From: JBGCED01 sp045106055 | GTDB lineage: Bacteria; Pseudomonadota; Alphaproteobacteria; CBDDJK01 | Length of the DNA stretch: 64,000 nucleotides | Direction: 5' to 3' | Assembly (NCBI GenBank): GCA_045106055.1 | Contig: JBGCED010000025.1 | Location: 1-64,000, forward strand | Part shown: positions 44,327 to 52,802 of the stretch, piece after piece | How the letters are laid out: each line of letters opens with the position of its first letter | Numbering within the stretch: position 1 is the stretch's first letter | Made by a program: the position numbers and the translations under genes | Notes under the pieces: generated by a model | Databases searched by the model: none | Seen by the model: only the letters and a program-made list of their open reading frames with translations | Told to the model about the DNA's origin: nothing

Positions 44327-44821
44327 ATGGAAATGCTGCATAGCACTGTATTTTGGATTGCCGTTGCGCTTGTGATCTTTTTGGCGCTGATTTGGTTTAA
44401 AGGGCGTAAATCCATTGCCAATGGCATTGATCAAAAGATTGACCTGATTAGAAGCGAACTTGCGCAAGCAGAACAGCTAAAGATTGAGACCAAGCAAAAG
44501 CTTAGCGAGGCACGCACCCATAAAGCGGATGCCGATACCAGGATCAAAGAAATTCAGGCGCAAGCAAAGCAAGAAGTTAAGCTGCTGAAGCAAAAAACTG
44601 AAGCCCGTTATGATGAATTTGTCAAGCGCAAGCAGCAGCAATCCCAAGACCGTATTGATCAAATGCAGCGTGCAGCCATTGCGCAAATCCGCGCTGAAAT
44701 TGCAGATCAATCCATTGAAATTTCAACCAAAGCGCTTAAAGCGCAATATCAACAGCAAGATAAAGATAATCTTGCCGATGCGGTGCTGGGTGATATTGCA
44801 AAATTGGGCGAAGCCGCCTAG
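44327..44821 (+). CDS. atpF: ATP synthase F0 subunit b
   Basis: Second stator subunit: short N-terminus MEMLHSTVFW, membrane helix FWIAVALVIFLALIWFKGRKSI, then a highly charged coiled coil to residue 164. The last codons (KLGEAA, stop TAG) lie in a 20-bp sequence that is duplicated immediately after the stop with a 23-bp period, so the present end may result from a duplication. F1 genes (atpHAGDC) are not in this window. Likely last gene of the operon. Confidence 0.93.
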   Translation: MEMLHSTVFWIAVALVIFLALIWFKGRKSIANGIDQKIDLIRSELAQAEQLKIETKQKLSEARTHKADADTRIKEIQAQAKQEVKLLKQKTEARYDEFVKRKQQQSQDRIDQMQRAAIAQIRAEIADQSIEISTKALKAQYQQQDKDNLADAVLGDIAKLGEAA

Positions 44822-44842
44822 TAAAATTGGGCGAAGCCGCCT
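44800..44842. repeat. Tandem 20-bp duplication over the atpF stop codon
   Basis: AAAATTGGGCGAAGCCGCCT occurs at 44800-44819 and again at 44823-44842, exact, period 23 bp. The first copy encodes the C-terminal KLGEAA of subunit b, and TAG follows. A perfect palindrome TGCCCTAGGGCA (44842-44853) abuts the second copy and could form part of a 3' hairpin. Confidence 0.9.
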
Positions 44843-44853
44843 GCCCTAGGGCA

Positions 44854-45172
44854 TCTCATGCTAAGCTTGATCTCTATGCTTATTCACACAAGTATGCTTA
44901 TTCATACAAGATAGCAGGGCGATATTATCTGCTGCGATCCTTTATTCTTTCAAAGTCTAAATATACTTCATTAGGGCTAAGAAAATGATCTTATCCTTTT
45001 GCTTGTCAGCCCTTAAGTTTTTGCTTGATTACAGGGCTGTGTTTATGTATAGCAACGGTTAATTCACAGGAAGATGCCATAAATCTTTTTTTCTGGTGTT
45101 GCATTTGCAATTCTATCATTCGTGCATCTTCCAAGGGCATAACCAGAAAATAAATTTAGAAAGTATAAAATC
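44854..45172 (+). promoter_or_regulatory. rpsB upstream region with paired helices (candidate S2 leader)
   Basis: The 319 bases hold no credible gene. Two potential helices precede rpsB: CAGCCCT (45007-45013) with AGGGCTG (45033-45039), and GGAAGATGC (45069-45077) with GCATCTTCC (45124-45132), the latter enclosed by GGTTA (45057-45061) with TAACC (45140-45144). Ribosomal protein operons are often autoregulated through such leaders; S2 control of rpsB-tsf is known in other bacteria. A short direct repeat TGCTTATTCAYACAAG (44878, 44895) is upstream. Promoter not assigned. Confidence 0.4.
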
Positions 45173-46000
45173 ATGTCTTCAAATATCCCTAGTTTTACCA
45201 TGCGCCAACTGCTTGAAGCGGGCGTGCATTTTGGTCATACAACCCGTCGCTGGAATCCAAAGATGGAACAATATATCTTTGGGGTGCGTAACGGCATTCA
45301 TATCATGGATTTGGGGCAAACCGTTCCCATGCTCAATACCGCGCTTAAAGCATTATATGATGTTGCTGCTGGCGGCGGACGCATTTTATTTGTTGGCACA
45401 AAACGCCAAGCACAAATGCCATTAAAAGAATATGCGATGAATTGCGGGCAATATTATGTCAATCACCGCTGGCTTGGGGGCATGATGACGAATTGGAAAA
45501 CCGTTTCAAATTCGATCAAACGCTTGAAAGAGCTTGATAAATTGCTGCAAGATGAAGAGCATAACAATAAATTAACCAAGCGCGAATTATTGGGGCTTAG
45601 CCGCCAGCGCGATAAATTAGAATTAACGCTGGGCGGAATTAAGGATATGGGCGATACGCCAAATATGCTGGTCGTGCTGGATGTGGTTAAGGATCAAATC
45701 GCGGTTCAAGAAGCAAAAACAATGGGCTTGCCCGTGATTGGGATTTTGGATTCAAACGCAACGCCAGAAGGGGTTGATTATCCAATTCCAGGCAATGATG
45801 ATTCCATGCGCTCGATTAAGCTTTATCTTGAATTAATTTCGCGCACAGTGCTTGCTGGGATTGATCAATCCGTTCAAAATTCAGGGGTTGATATTGGTGA
45901 AAAACTGAATGCGTCCGAACCCGCGCTTGAAGCCACTGCCGAAGTTGCTGAAGCCCCCGCTGCTGAAGCTTCATCAGAATCAGCTGCACCATCTGCATAA
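45173..46000 (+). CDS. rpsB: 30S ribosomal protein S2
   Basis: Small-subunit protein. Motifs: FTMRQLLEAGVHFGHTTRRWNPKM, YIFGVRNGIHIMDLGQT, RWLGGMMTNWKTV, LGGIKDMGDTPNMLVVLDV and GIVDSN-type GILDSNATPEGVDYPIPGNDDS. A C-terminal extension of about 35 residues rich in Ala/Glu (EATAEVAEAPAAEAS) is common in alphaproteobacteria. 275 aa. First gene of the rpsB-tsf-pyrH-frr cluster; possibly leader-controlled. Confidence 0.97.
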   Translation: MSSNIPSFTMRQLLEAGVHFGHTTRRWNPKMEQYIFGVRNGIHIMDLGQTVPMLNTALKALYDVAAGGGRILFVGTKRQAQMPLKEYAMNCGQYYVNHRWLGGMMTNWKTVSNSIKRLKELDKLLQDEEHNNKLTKRELLGLSRQRDKLELTLGGIKDMGDTPNMLVVLDVVKDQIAVQEAKTMGLPVIGILDSNATPEGVDYPIPGNDDSMRSIKLYLELISRTVLAGIDQSVQNSGVDIGEKLNASEPALEATAEVAEAPAAEASSESAAPSA

Positions 46001-46034
46001 ATCAATCACTATCGGTTAAAGGAACTATAAAATT

Positions 46035-46964
46035 ATGACGATTACAGCCACAATGGTAAAAGAGCTGCGCGAAAAATCAGGCGCGGGCATGATGGATTGC
46101 AAAAAAGCATTGGCAGAAACGGATGGTGATTTTGAAGCTGCTGTCGATTGGTTGCGTAAAAAAGGATTATCGGCTGCGGCTAAAAAATCCAGCCGCATCG
46201 CTGCGGAGGGGCTTGTTGGGCTTTCATTTGATGGCACAAAAGGCGCATTGATTGAGGTGAATGCAGAAACCGATTTTGTTGCCCGCAATCAATTATTCCA
46301 AGATTTTGTGCTTAATTTGGCATCCTTGTCGGTTGCTGTGGGCGGCGTTGATGATTTGCAAGGCTTGGCTTACCCAGATACGGGGCGCAATGTTGCAGAA
46401 GAATTAACCCATAATATCGCGATGATTGGCGAAAATATGAGCATCAGGCGTTTGGTTGCGCTTAGCGTGGAAGCGGGCGCGGTTAGCGGTTATGTTCATG
46501 CCGCAGCCGAAGGATCAAACGGCAAGCTTGGGCGCATTGGTGTGCTGGTTGCGCTTGAATCACAAGCGGATGCTGGCGCATTGGCGCAGCTTGGCAAGCA
46601 AATTGCCATGCATATTGCGGCTGCAAATCCGCGCTTTTTATCGGTTGATGAAATTAGCGAGGAAGACCGTGAGCGCGAACGCAATGTGTTGACCGAACAA
46701 GCCCGCGCAGAGGGTCGTCCTGAAAATATCATTCAAAAAATGGTTGAAGGGCGCATGCGTAAATTCCAAGAAGAGGTTGCCTTATTAGAGCAAATATTTG
46801 TGATTGATAATGAAACCAAAATTTCCGATCTGCTTGAAAAGCAAAGCAAAGAACTTGGCAGCAAGATTATATTGAAAGCATTTGCACGGTTTGAACTTGG
46901 CGAAGGCATCGAGAAAAAACAAGATGATTTTGCAGCAGAGGTCGCCGCAGCCGTCGGGGGATAA
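46035..46964 (+). CDS. tsf: Elongation factor Ts
   Basis: Nucleotide exchange factor for EF-Tu. The UBA-like N-terminus VKELREKSGAGMMDCKKALAETDGDFEAAVDWLRKKG and the TDFVARN loop (ETDFVARNQLF) that contacts EF-Tu are intact; the core domains follow. 309 aa is normal. A ribosome site AAAGGA precedes the ATG by about 13 bp. 34 bp after rpsB, the universal pairing. Confidence 0.97.
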   Translation: MTITATMVKELREKSGAGMMDCKKALAETDGDFEAAVDWLRKKGLSAAAKKSSRIAAEGLVGLSFDGTKGALIEVNAETDFVARNQLFQDFVLNLASLSVAVGGVDDLQGLAYPDTGRNVAEELTHNIAMIGENMSIRRLVALSVEAGAVSGYVHAAAEGSNGKLGRIGVLVALESQADAGALAQLGKQIAMHIAAANPRFLSVDEISEEDRERERNVLTEQARAEGRPENIIQKMVEGRMRKFQEEVALLEQIFVIDNETKISDLLEKQSKELGSKIILKAFARFELGEGIEKKQDDFAAEVAAAVGG

Positions 46965-47006
46965 TGTAAACGAAACGCGCTATAAGCACGATGTGAACGG
47001 AAAATA

Positions 47007-47813
47007 ATGCCACATGATTTAACATCATCGGATGATGCAAGGATAGCCGCCAGAAAAAACGGCGATTCACCTTTAGGCGATGTTCGCTATAAACGCATTT
47101 TGCTTAAAATCTCAGGTGAAGCTTTGATGGGCGATAAAGCCTTTGGCATTGATGCAGAAGCAGTTAAATTAATTGCCCAGCAAATTGGCAGTGTTTACCA
47201 GCTTGGCGTTGAAATTTGCTTGGTGATTGGCGGCGGTAATATTTTTCGCGGCATTTCAGCTGCGGCTGAGATGGAGCGCACCACCGCTGATTATATGGGC
47301 ATGCTAGGCACGGTGATGAATGCGCTTGCCCTGCAATCGGGGCTTGAAAATGACGGCATTCCAACGCGTGTGCTTTCTGCGGTTCCCATGAATACGATTT
47401 GCGAACCCTATATCAGGCGGCGCGCCATGCGCCATCTTGAAAAGGGGCGTATTGTTATTTTTGCTGCTGGCACAGGCAATCCCTATTTTACCACGGACAG
47501 CGCCGCTGCCTTGCGCGCTTCCGAGATGGAATGCGATGTGGTGATGAAAGCAACCAAAGTGGATGGCGTTTATGATAGCGATCCCAAGATTAATCCAAAT
47601 GCCAAACGGTTTCAAACCATCAGCTATCAAACCGCATTGGAACGCAATTTAAGGGTGATGGATACAGCAGCAATCGCGCTATGCCGCGAGAAAAAGCTGC
47701 CGATCTTGGTGTTTTCAATGTTTGAACCCAATAGTTTTTCAAATATTGTAAGGGCAAGGGGGGCTTTCACGCAAATTATGGAATCAGCCCCCGATCACAT
47801 GCCCCCCACTTAA
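47007..47813 (+). CDS. pyrH: UMP kinase
   Basis: Converts UMP to UDP, supplying pyrimidine nucleotides and UDP-sugars for the wall. Amino acid kinase fold motifs: [70 protein letters not shown] and [15 protein letters not shown]. 268 aa, including an N-terminal extension of about 25 residues ([16 protein letters not shown]) longer than in E. coli; a start at a later codon is possible. Confidence 0.96.
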   Translation: MPHDLTSSDDARIAARKNGDSPLGDVRYKRILLKISGEALMGDKAFGIDAEAVKLIAQQIGSVYQLGVEICLVIGGGNIFRGISAAAEMERTTADYMGMLGTVMNALALQSGLENDGIPTRVLSAVPMNTICEPYIRRRAMRHLEKGRIVIFAAGTGNPYFTTDSAAALRASEMECDVVMKATKVDGVYDSDPKINPNAKRFQTISYQTALERNLRVMDTAAIALCREKKLPILVFSMFEPNSFSNIVRARGAFTQIMESAPDHMPPT

Positions 47814-47832
47814 AGATAAAGGAGTAATGATA

Positions 47833-48390
47833 ATGAGCTTTCAAGGCGATAAAGATTTAAAAAAACGGATGGATGGCGCAACTGAAGCTTTGCAAAAGGA
47901 ATTTTCAGGATTAAGAACGGGACGCGCAAGCCCCGCCTTGCTTGAATCTGTTCAAGTCGAGGCTTATGGCGGGCATATGCCATTAAAAGAGCTTGCAGGG
48001 GTTAATGTGCCAGAACCTAGAATGCTAAGTGTGAATGTATGGGATCAAGGGCTTGTCAAGGCGGTTGAAAAGGCAATTTCAGATGCAAATTTAGGTTTAA
48101 ACCCAATGTCCGAGGGCAATGTTATTCGCGTTACCTTGCCTGAACTTACCGAAGATCGCCGCCGCGAACTTACCAAGGTTGCAGGAAAATACGCAGAAGC
48201 AGCAAGGATTGCGGTGCGAAATGTTCGCCGCGATGGGATTGATGGGCTGCGCAAGGCAGAAAAATCAGGGGATATTGCGCAAGATCAGCTGCATCGCGGA
48301 CAAGATGAGATTCAAAAAATGACCGATGCCGCGATTGCAAATATTGATAAGATGCTGGCGGATAAAGACCAAGATATTATGCAGGTTTAA
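47833..48390 (+). CDS. frr: Ribosome recycling factor
   Basis: Splits post-termination ribosomes with EF-G. FSGLRTGRASPALLESVQVEAYGG and the C-terminal helix domain (ELTKVAGKYAEAARIAVRNVRRDGIDGLRK) are the family core. The frame opens at an ATG at 47827, but AAAGGAG at 47818-47824 is too close to it; the ATG at 47833 (MSFQGDKD) has an 8-bp spacing, so I start there. 185 aa, normal length. Confidence 0.96.
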   Translation: MSFQGDKDLKKRMDGATEALQKEFSGLRTGRASPALLESVQVEAYGGHMPLKELAGVNVPEPRMLSVNVWDQGLVKAVEKAISDANLGLNPMSEGNVIRVTLPELTEDRRRELTKVAGKYAEAARIAVRNVRRDGIDGLRKAEKSGDIAQDQLHRGQDEIQKMTDAAIANIDKMLADKDQDIMQV

Positions 48391-48436
48391 GCCTTAATTT
48401 TTTAAATTTAACCATTTTGATCGCGACCCCCCTCCC

Positions 48437-49162
48437 GTGACTTATCAGGATAAAATTAAGCATATTGCCTTTATCATGGATGGCAATGGGCGCTGGGCAA
48501 AGCAGCGCGGAAAGCCGCGTATTGAGGGGCATAGAAAAGGCGCAGCTGCGCTTCGCGGCGTGATTGAAGCCGCTGCCGATTTATCCATCCCATTTGTAAC
48601 TTTCTTTGGCTTTTCAACCGAAAATTGGCAACGCCCCCCCCAAGAAGTACAGGATTTAATGGGGCTATTGCGGCAGTATTTGATGTATGAGGTAAATGCG
48701 TTTCATAAGGCGGGGGCAAAATTAATTATCATTGGTCAGCGTGATCGCTTTTCAGCCGATTTGATTGAATTAATTGAAAAGGCAGAGACAAAAACAAAAG
48801 ATAATGATAAAATCACCGTGGTGATTGCTTTGAATTATGGCGCGCGCGCTGAATTGCTGCATGCCGCAAAAGAAATTTGCAAGCAAGCCGTTGCGGGTGA
48901 TATAAGCATGGATGATCTTCAAGAGCAGGATATTTCCAATCTGTTATGGACAAGGGATATTCCAGATCCTGATTTGCTGATCCGAACCAGCGGCGAGCAA
49001 CGGATTAGCAATTTTTTATTATGGCAGCTTGCCTATAGCGAATTATTATTTATGGATTGCCTATGGCCCGATTTCAGCAAAGCGCATTTACAAACTGCGA
49101 TGGATGAATTTTATCGCCGCAATCGCCGCTTTGGACTTGTTGAAGAAAACCCGCCTGCTTAA
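48437..49162 (+). CDS. uppS: Isoprenyl (undecaprenyl) diphosphate synthase
   Basis: Makes the C55 lipid carrier used by MraY and MurG. KHIAFIMDGNGRWAKQRG (catalytic Asp), GHRKGAAALR, FFGFSTENWQRP and the C-terminal RTSGEQRISNFLLWQLAYSELLF are cis-prenyltransferase signatures. The start is a GTG at 48437 (MTYQDKIKH); no clear ribosome site is visible. 241 aa. In most proteobacteria cdsA, dxr, rseP and bamA follow, but here the next gene is rbfA. Confidence 0.95.
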   Translation: MTYQDKIKHIAFIMDGNGRWAKQRGKPRIEGHRKGAAALRGVIEAAADLSIPFVTFFGFSTENWQRPPQEVQDLMGLLRQYLMYEVNAFHKAGAKLIIIGQRDRFSADLIELIEKAETKTKDNDKITVVIALNYGARAELLHAAKEICKQAVAGDISMDDLQEQDISNLLWTRDIPDPDLLIRTSGEQRISNFLLWQLAYSELLFMDCLWPDFSKAHLQTAMDEFYRRNRRFGLVEENPPA

Positions 49163-49197
49163 ATCAACTTACTTAAATCAACTATGAAAGTATAAGA

Positions 49198-49620
49198 ATG
49201 ATGAAAGATCAACAAACCCATTTTGCAGCCCAGCGTTCACACCGCCAGCTTAAAGTTGGTGAGGAAATACGCCATATTGTCTCTTCGTTATTTGCGCGCG
49301 GGGAATTGGCCGATCCTGCGCTTTTTGGTAAATCCTTGACGATTACCGAGGTTAAGATCAGCCCCGATCTTAAAAATGCCACCATATTTTATGTGCCATT
49401 GCTGGCGGTCAATTTTGATGCGGAAGGATTGGTGGTCATTCAAAAAGGACTTGAAAAAGTAGAGCCCTTTATTAAACGGCACATTGCAGCAAGTTTGAAA
49501 ATTAGAGTGACCCCAAAATTGAAATTTAGCTATGATCGCACTTTTGACAATATTGATGCGGTCGGTAAATTATTGAGCCACCCACGGGTTCAGGCAGATT
49601 TAACCCCACCAACAAAATAA
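49198..49620 (+). CDS. rbfA: Ribosome-binding factor A
   Basis: Late 16S maturation factor of the small subunit. RQLKVGEEIRHIVSSLFARGEL, LTITEVKISPDLKNATIFYVPL and LKIRVTPKLKFSYDRTFDNIDAV (KH-like core with the F.D..D end) are typical. 140 aa. Two ATGs in tandem at the start; the first is at 49198. Normally in the nusA-infB-rbfA-truB operon, here it follows uppS after 35 bp, so it appears relocated. Confidence 0.93.
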   Translation: MMKDQQTHFAAQRSHRQLKVGEEIRHIVSSLFARGELADPALFGKSLTITEVKISPDLKNATIFYVPLLAVNFDAEGLVVIQKGLEKVEPFIKRHIAASLKIRVTPKLKFSYDRTFDNIDAVGKLLSHPRVQADLTPPTK

Positions 49621-49628
49621 TATTTTCA

Positions 49629-50588
49629 ATGAATGATCTGCTTAAAATTCTTTCAAAATCTTTAAAGCCCTTTGGCTATCATATTGCCAGACATTCCGCC
49701 CCTGCTTTATTAAAAATTAAAAATATTGAAGCTGGGCAAGATGGCGAGCAATCGATCCTGTTTCCGCGTCACTATTTTGATGGATGCGTCTTTGACCCGC
49801 CCAGCGCGCTTGATCTTAATCATTTGAAAATTTATTTGCGCAGCTGCATGCGCGATCACCGCAATGTGAATAAGAAAATGCGCGTTAGCGGAGATAGCGA
49901 AAATGACACGCTGCTTGCTTGTATTGCATCCTTGGTTGCTGCCGTGAATTATCTTGATCAGCAAAATCCCGCATTATCAATCGATGTGATATGTCTTGAT
50001 GATCGTTCGGATGCAGGCAATCTGGCGCGCATTGACCATATATTATCAGGGCTGAATTGCCCATGGCACATTAAGCAAACGGCGATCAGCGGGCAAGGAA
50101 AATCCCTGCATGAGCAATTTTCGCTGGCGCGCCAAGAAAAAGGGCTGTGTTATTTCATTGAAGATGATTATTTGCATGAAGTGCAGGGGATTGACAGATT
50201 ATACCAATTTTACTTGAAAATCATAAATGATTTCAATGCCCATTGTGTGCTTTATACGCAAGAAAGCGATAATATTTACCATGAAGCCTATCCCTCTTAT
50301 TTGTTAAAGGGGCAAGATTGCAGATGGCGCACCGTTCGCCACGCAACCCATAGTTTTTTTATCCATAGCCATTATGTCGATCATTTTTGGAAATATTTTG
50401 AAAATACAAAATATGTCGGCGTGAAGTCAAAACGGCGTGCAGGATCAGAGCGCAACACCACCAATAAATTATTCTTGCATATGCCAGGCTTCGTCCCCTT
50501 GACCCCCGCAGCCGTTCATTTGCAATTTCAAGAAACATTGCCCCCGTTTTATGATTGGCAAGTGCTTTACAAGCTCTATCAGCAATAA
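49629..50588 (+). CDS. Glycosyltransferase-like protein (GT-A fold suspected)
   Basis: 319-aa soluble protein that I do not recognise by name. The middle looks like a GT-A glycosyltransferase: SIDVICLDDRSDAGNL (nucleotide-sugar strand and Asp), a GKS-type loop (ISGQGKSLHEQFSLA), and CYFIEDDYLHE, resembling the acidic metal motif of such enzymes. A His-rich stretch RHATHSFFIHSHYVDHFWKYF follows. No membrane helix. It begins 8 bp after rbfA and ends 2 bp before the convergent uraH. The role is likely in surface sugar synthesis if the fold call is right. Confidence 0.45.
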   Translation: MNDLLKILSKSLKPFGYHIARHSAPALLKIKNIEAGQDGEQSILFPRHYFDGCVFDPPSALDLNHLKIYLRSCMRDHRNVNKKMRVSGDSENDTLLACIASLVAAVNYLDQQNPALSIDVICLDDRSDAGNLARIDHILSGLNCPWHIKQTAISGQGKSLHEQFSLARQEKGLCYFIEDDYLHEVQGIDRLYQFYLKIINDFNAHCVLYTQESDNIYHEAYPSYLLKGQDCRWRTVRHATHSFFIHSHYVDHFWKYFENTKYVGVKSKRRAGSERNTTNKLFLHMPGFVPLTPAAVHLQFQETLPPFYDWQVLYKLYQQ

Positions 50589-50590
50589 AG

Positions 50591-50947
50591 TTAGCTGCCC
50601 CGATAGGTGGAATATGAAAAGGGAGAGACCAATAATGGCACATGATAATGCTGATTGGGATCATTGACACCAAAGAAAATCGGGATTTGATCCAGAAAAT
50701 TGGGTTCAGGCAAATCCCAGCCCAGCGCTTTAAAATAAGGTCCAACCGCAAATACAAGCTGATATTGACCAATTTCAAGGGGCTGCCCGTCAATTAAGGG
50801 GGCATCGGTGCGGCCATCTTGATTGGTAACCCCGCTTGAAATTAAAGTTGGGGCAGCGCCTTCAGCGACCTTATATAATGCATAATTCACCCCCGCAGCA
50901 GGGCGCCCGCCCGCCGTATCAAGCACATGTGTTGTTAATTTTCCCAT
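50591..50947 (-). CDS. uraH: 5-hydroxyisourate hydrolase (transthyretin-like)
   Basis: Second step of urate breakdown, converting 5-hydroxyisourate to OHCU. Family motifs: N-terminal KLTTHVLDTAGGRPAAGV, the Arg-bearing NQDGRTDAPL, HYHVPLLVSPFSYSTYRGS with the C-terminal YRGS that distinguishes the enzyme from transthyretin. 118 aa is exact for the family. No urate oxidase, OHCU decarboxylase or allantoinase gene is nearby, so it stands alone on the minus strand between plus-strand genes. Confidence 0.94.
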   Translation of the reverse strand: MGKLTTHVLDTAGGRPAAGVNYALYKVAEGAAPTLISSGVTNQDGRTDAPLIDGQPLEIGQYQLVFAVGPYFKALGWDLPEPNFLDQIPIFFGVNDPNQHYHVPLLVSPFSYSTYRGS

Positions 50948-51123
50948 TCATTTCCCCATCTTTATGCTGTTTATCGTGGATTGTTTTTTATCATTATAGA
51001 ACATAATTCAAAAAGTTAAACCCGTATCAGCAAAAAAACCCCAGCTTCGTTGATAAGAAAATTGAGCTTAGAAAATAAGCATTGAAAATTTTATCATTAA
51101 ACCGCCTGTAAGGAGCAAAGCCC

Positions 51124-51750
51124 ATGAAACACAGCATGAAAAACAACATGAAAAACAGTATCACTTTAACCCATTCCCCCAAAACAGCTATTTCCCCCAA
51201 AACAGGTCAGGCCTTGAAAGCAATGATGCTTGCGGGGATTATGATTGGCAGCACCGCCTGCATGACTTTTGATGGCGGCAGCACCGCAGAAGGCATTGGA
51301 TACCGCCAAGCGCGCTTTGCAGAAATGTCTGCGATGAATGAATTTCGGGCATGCAAAGCAGATGGGCTTGCACTTGATGAGCAAGCAAGGCTGGATGCTT
51401 CTGGTGCAAAATATCTTGCCAGTGCTAAGATTCTTGAACAATGCGAAGCCAGTGTTGGCAGCGTTGATCAAACCATCGGCAGTGATGAACGGATGCGGGT
51501 CTATGCCTTATCCATTCAAAATTATGTAAAAGGCGGCGATATTGCAAAGGCAGCGGATAGTTTAAATCAATTCCAATCTGCTTTTCCAAATAAGGATTTA
51601 TATTATGCGGATGGATCGTCTTTTATTGAAACAATGCTGGTGATCACCCATCAAAAAGAGGATGCAAATTTCTCGGTCGCTTCAACCTTAAATGTGCCGC
51701 GCGCTTTGAAAATTGAAAAAAACCGCATTGCGCATTGGGAAATTCATTAA
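51124..51750 (+). CDS. Predicted lipoprotein of unknown function
   Basis: 208 aa. A long polar N-terminus (about 30 residues) leads to a hydrophobic stretch LKAMMLAGIMIGSTAC, where STA-Cys47 fits a lipobox. The mature part has two further Cys (FRACKADG, LEQCEAS) and two regions that look helical and TPR-like (DASGAKYLASAKILEQ, AKAADSLNQFQSAFPNKDLYY). I do not recognise the family. RBS AAGGAG lies before the ATG at 51124. It is followed after 45 bp by a secreted coiled-coil protein with its own ribosome site, so the two may act together in the periplasm. Confidence 0.6.
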   Translation: MKHSMKNNMKNSITLTHSPKTAISPKTGQALKAMMLAGIMIGSTACMTFDGGSTAEGIGYRQARFAEMSAMNEFRACKADGLALDEQARLDASGAKYLASAKILEQCEASVGSVDQTIGSDERMRVYALSIQNYVKGGDIAKAADSLNQFQSAFPNKDLYYADGSSFIETMLVITHQKEDANFSVASTLNVPRALKIEKNRIAHWEIH

Positions 51751-51795
51751 TTTTTTCAAACATCATATCATTCTTGATTGAGAGGAGTAATTATC

Positions 51796-52680
51796 ATGTT
51801 AAAGAAAACGCTAATCGCGGGCGGTTTTGCCCTTTTTCTATCGGCAGCAAGCGCGCCCAGCTTTGCAAATAATACCGCAGGATCACAAGCAATATGGCAG
51901 CCAAGCGCAAGCGAGATGCTGGTGAAAATGCCAACAGCCAGCATGCAAAAAAAGATTGAACGGGACTTTAGAAGTTCCCCGCTTGCAAGTGCGCTTCAGC
52001 AAAGCAATGTTGATTTGGGCTTAAAGCAGCAAACGCTGGAAAGTTTAAATCAAACCCTGACCCAAACCCAAGGCGAGATGAATGTTGAGGTGCGCCATCA
52101 AATTTTAAGCCAAAAACGCGATTATTTAACCATGGTTGGCGGGCGCAACACGATGCGCAAACAAGCAGCAGAAACCAGAATCACCCTATATCGCGATTTA
52201 CTGGAGAAAATGCAGATTGAAAAGCGCGGATTAACGCCCGAAAAACAAGCCTTGATTGCCAAGCAAGAAGCAGCGCGCGCCCGCGCACAGCAAAATTATG
52301 ATCTGGTTGAAACGGCTATCTTTAGCGATGGACCAGGCAAAAACAGCAAATATAATCAGGATTATAATAAAAATCAGGCTTTGATTGAACAGCTGATCGC
52401 CAAAGTCGGTCAGCATAAGGCAAATCAAAGCGCGATGCTTGACGGCGAAGCTTTGTCAAAACAGGATTATTTAAGACAATTAATCGCAGATACCGAAGCC
52501 GATATTGCGCTTGTTGATCAGGAAAACCAAATTTTGGGGCTAATGTCAAAATTGGTTGCTTTGGATGCGATGGCATTATCCGAAGAAGTTGCAGATGCCC
52601 AAGATATGGAAGCAGGCATTGACCCAGAAGCAGCAAAAAACCCGCTGCATAATGTCGCCAATCTGTTCATTGGGGGATGA
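51796..52680 (+). CDS. Periplasmic coiled-coil protein of unknown function
   Basis: 294 aa with a classical signal peptide (MLKKTLIAGGFALFLSAASAPSFA, cleavage after SFA). The mature part is almost all helical and charged, with heptad-like stretches at about 85-175 (NQTLTQTQGEMNVEVRHQIL, YRDLLEKMQIEKRGL, KQEAARARAQQNYDLVE) and 195-265. Gln and Asn are frequent. The open frame starts at a TTG at 51778, but AGAGGAG and the ATG at 51796 define the real start. Pairing with the upstream lipoprotein suggests a shared envelope role; no function is proposed. Confidence 0.65.
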   Translation: MLKKTLIAGGFALFLSAASAPSFANNTAGSQAIWQPSASEMLVKMPTASMQKKIERDFRSSPLASALQQSNVDLGLKQQTLESLNQTLTQTQGEMNVEVRHQILSQKRDYLTMVGGRNTMRKQAAETRITLYRDLLEKMQIEKRGLTPEKQALIAKQEAARARAQQNYDLVETAIFSDGPGKNSKYNQDYNKNQALIEQLIAKVGQHKANQSAMLDGEALSKQDYLRQLIADTEADIALVDQENQILGLMSKLVALDAMALSEEVADAQDMEAGIDPEAAKNPLHNVANLFIGG

Positions 52681-52802
52681 TGAAACAGCAAAGCGGGATA
52701 TAAGCATTTATCCAAGCCGAATCGGATGTTATTCTGTGAAGAGAGAAAAGACTAAAAAACAAATTTCATTATTAACCTTATGATCAATGTGAGTTTTCGG
52801 CC

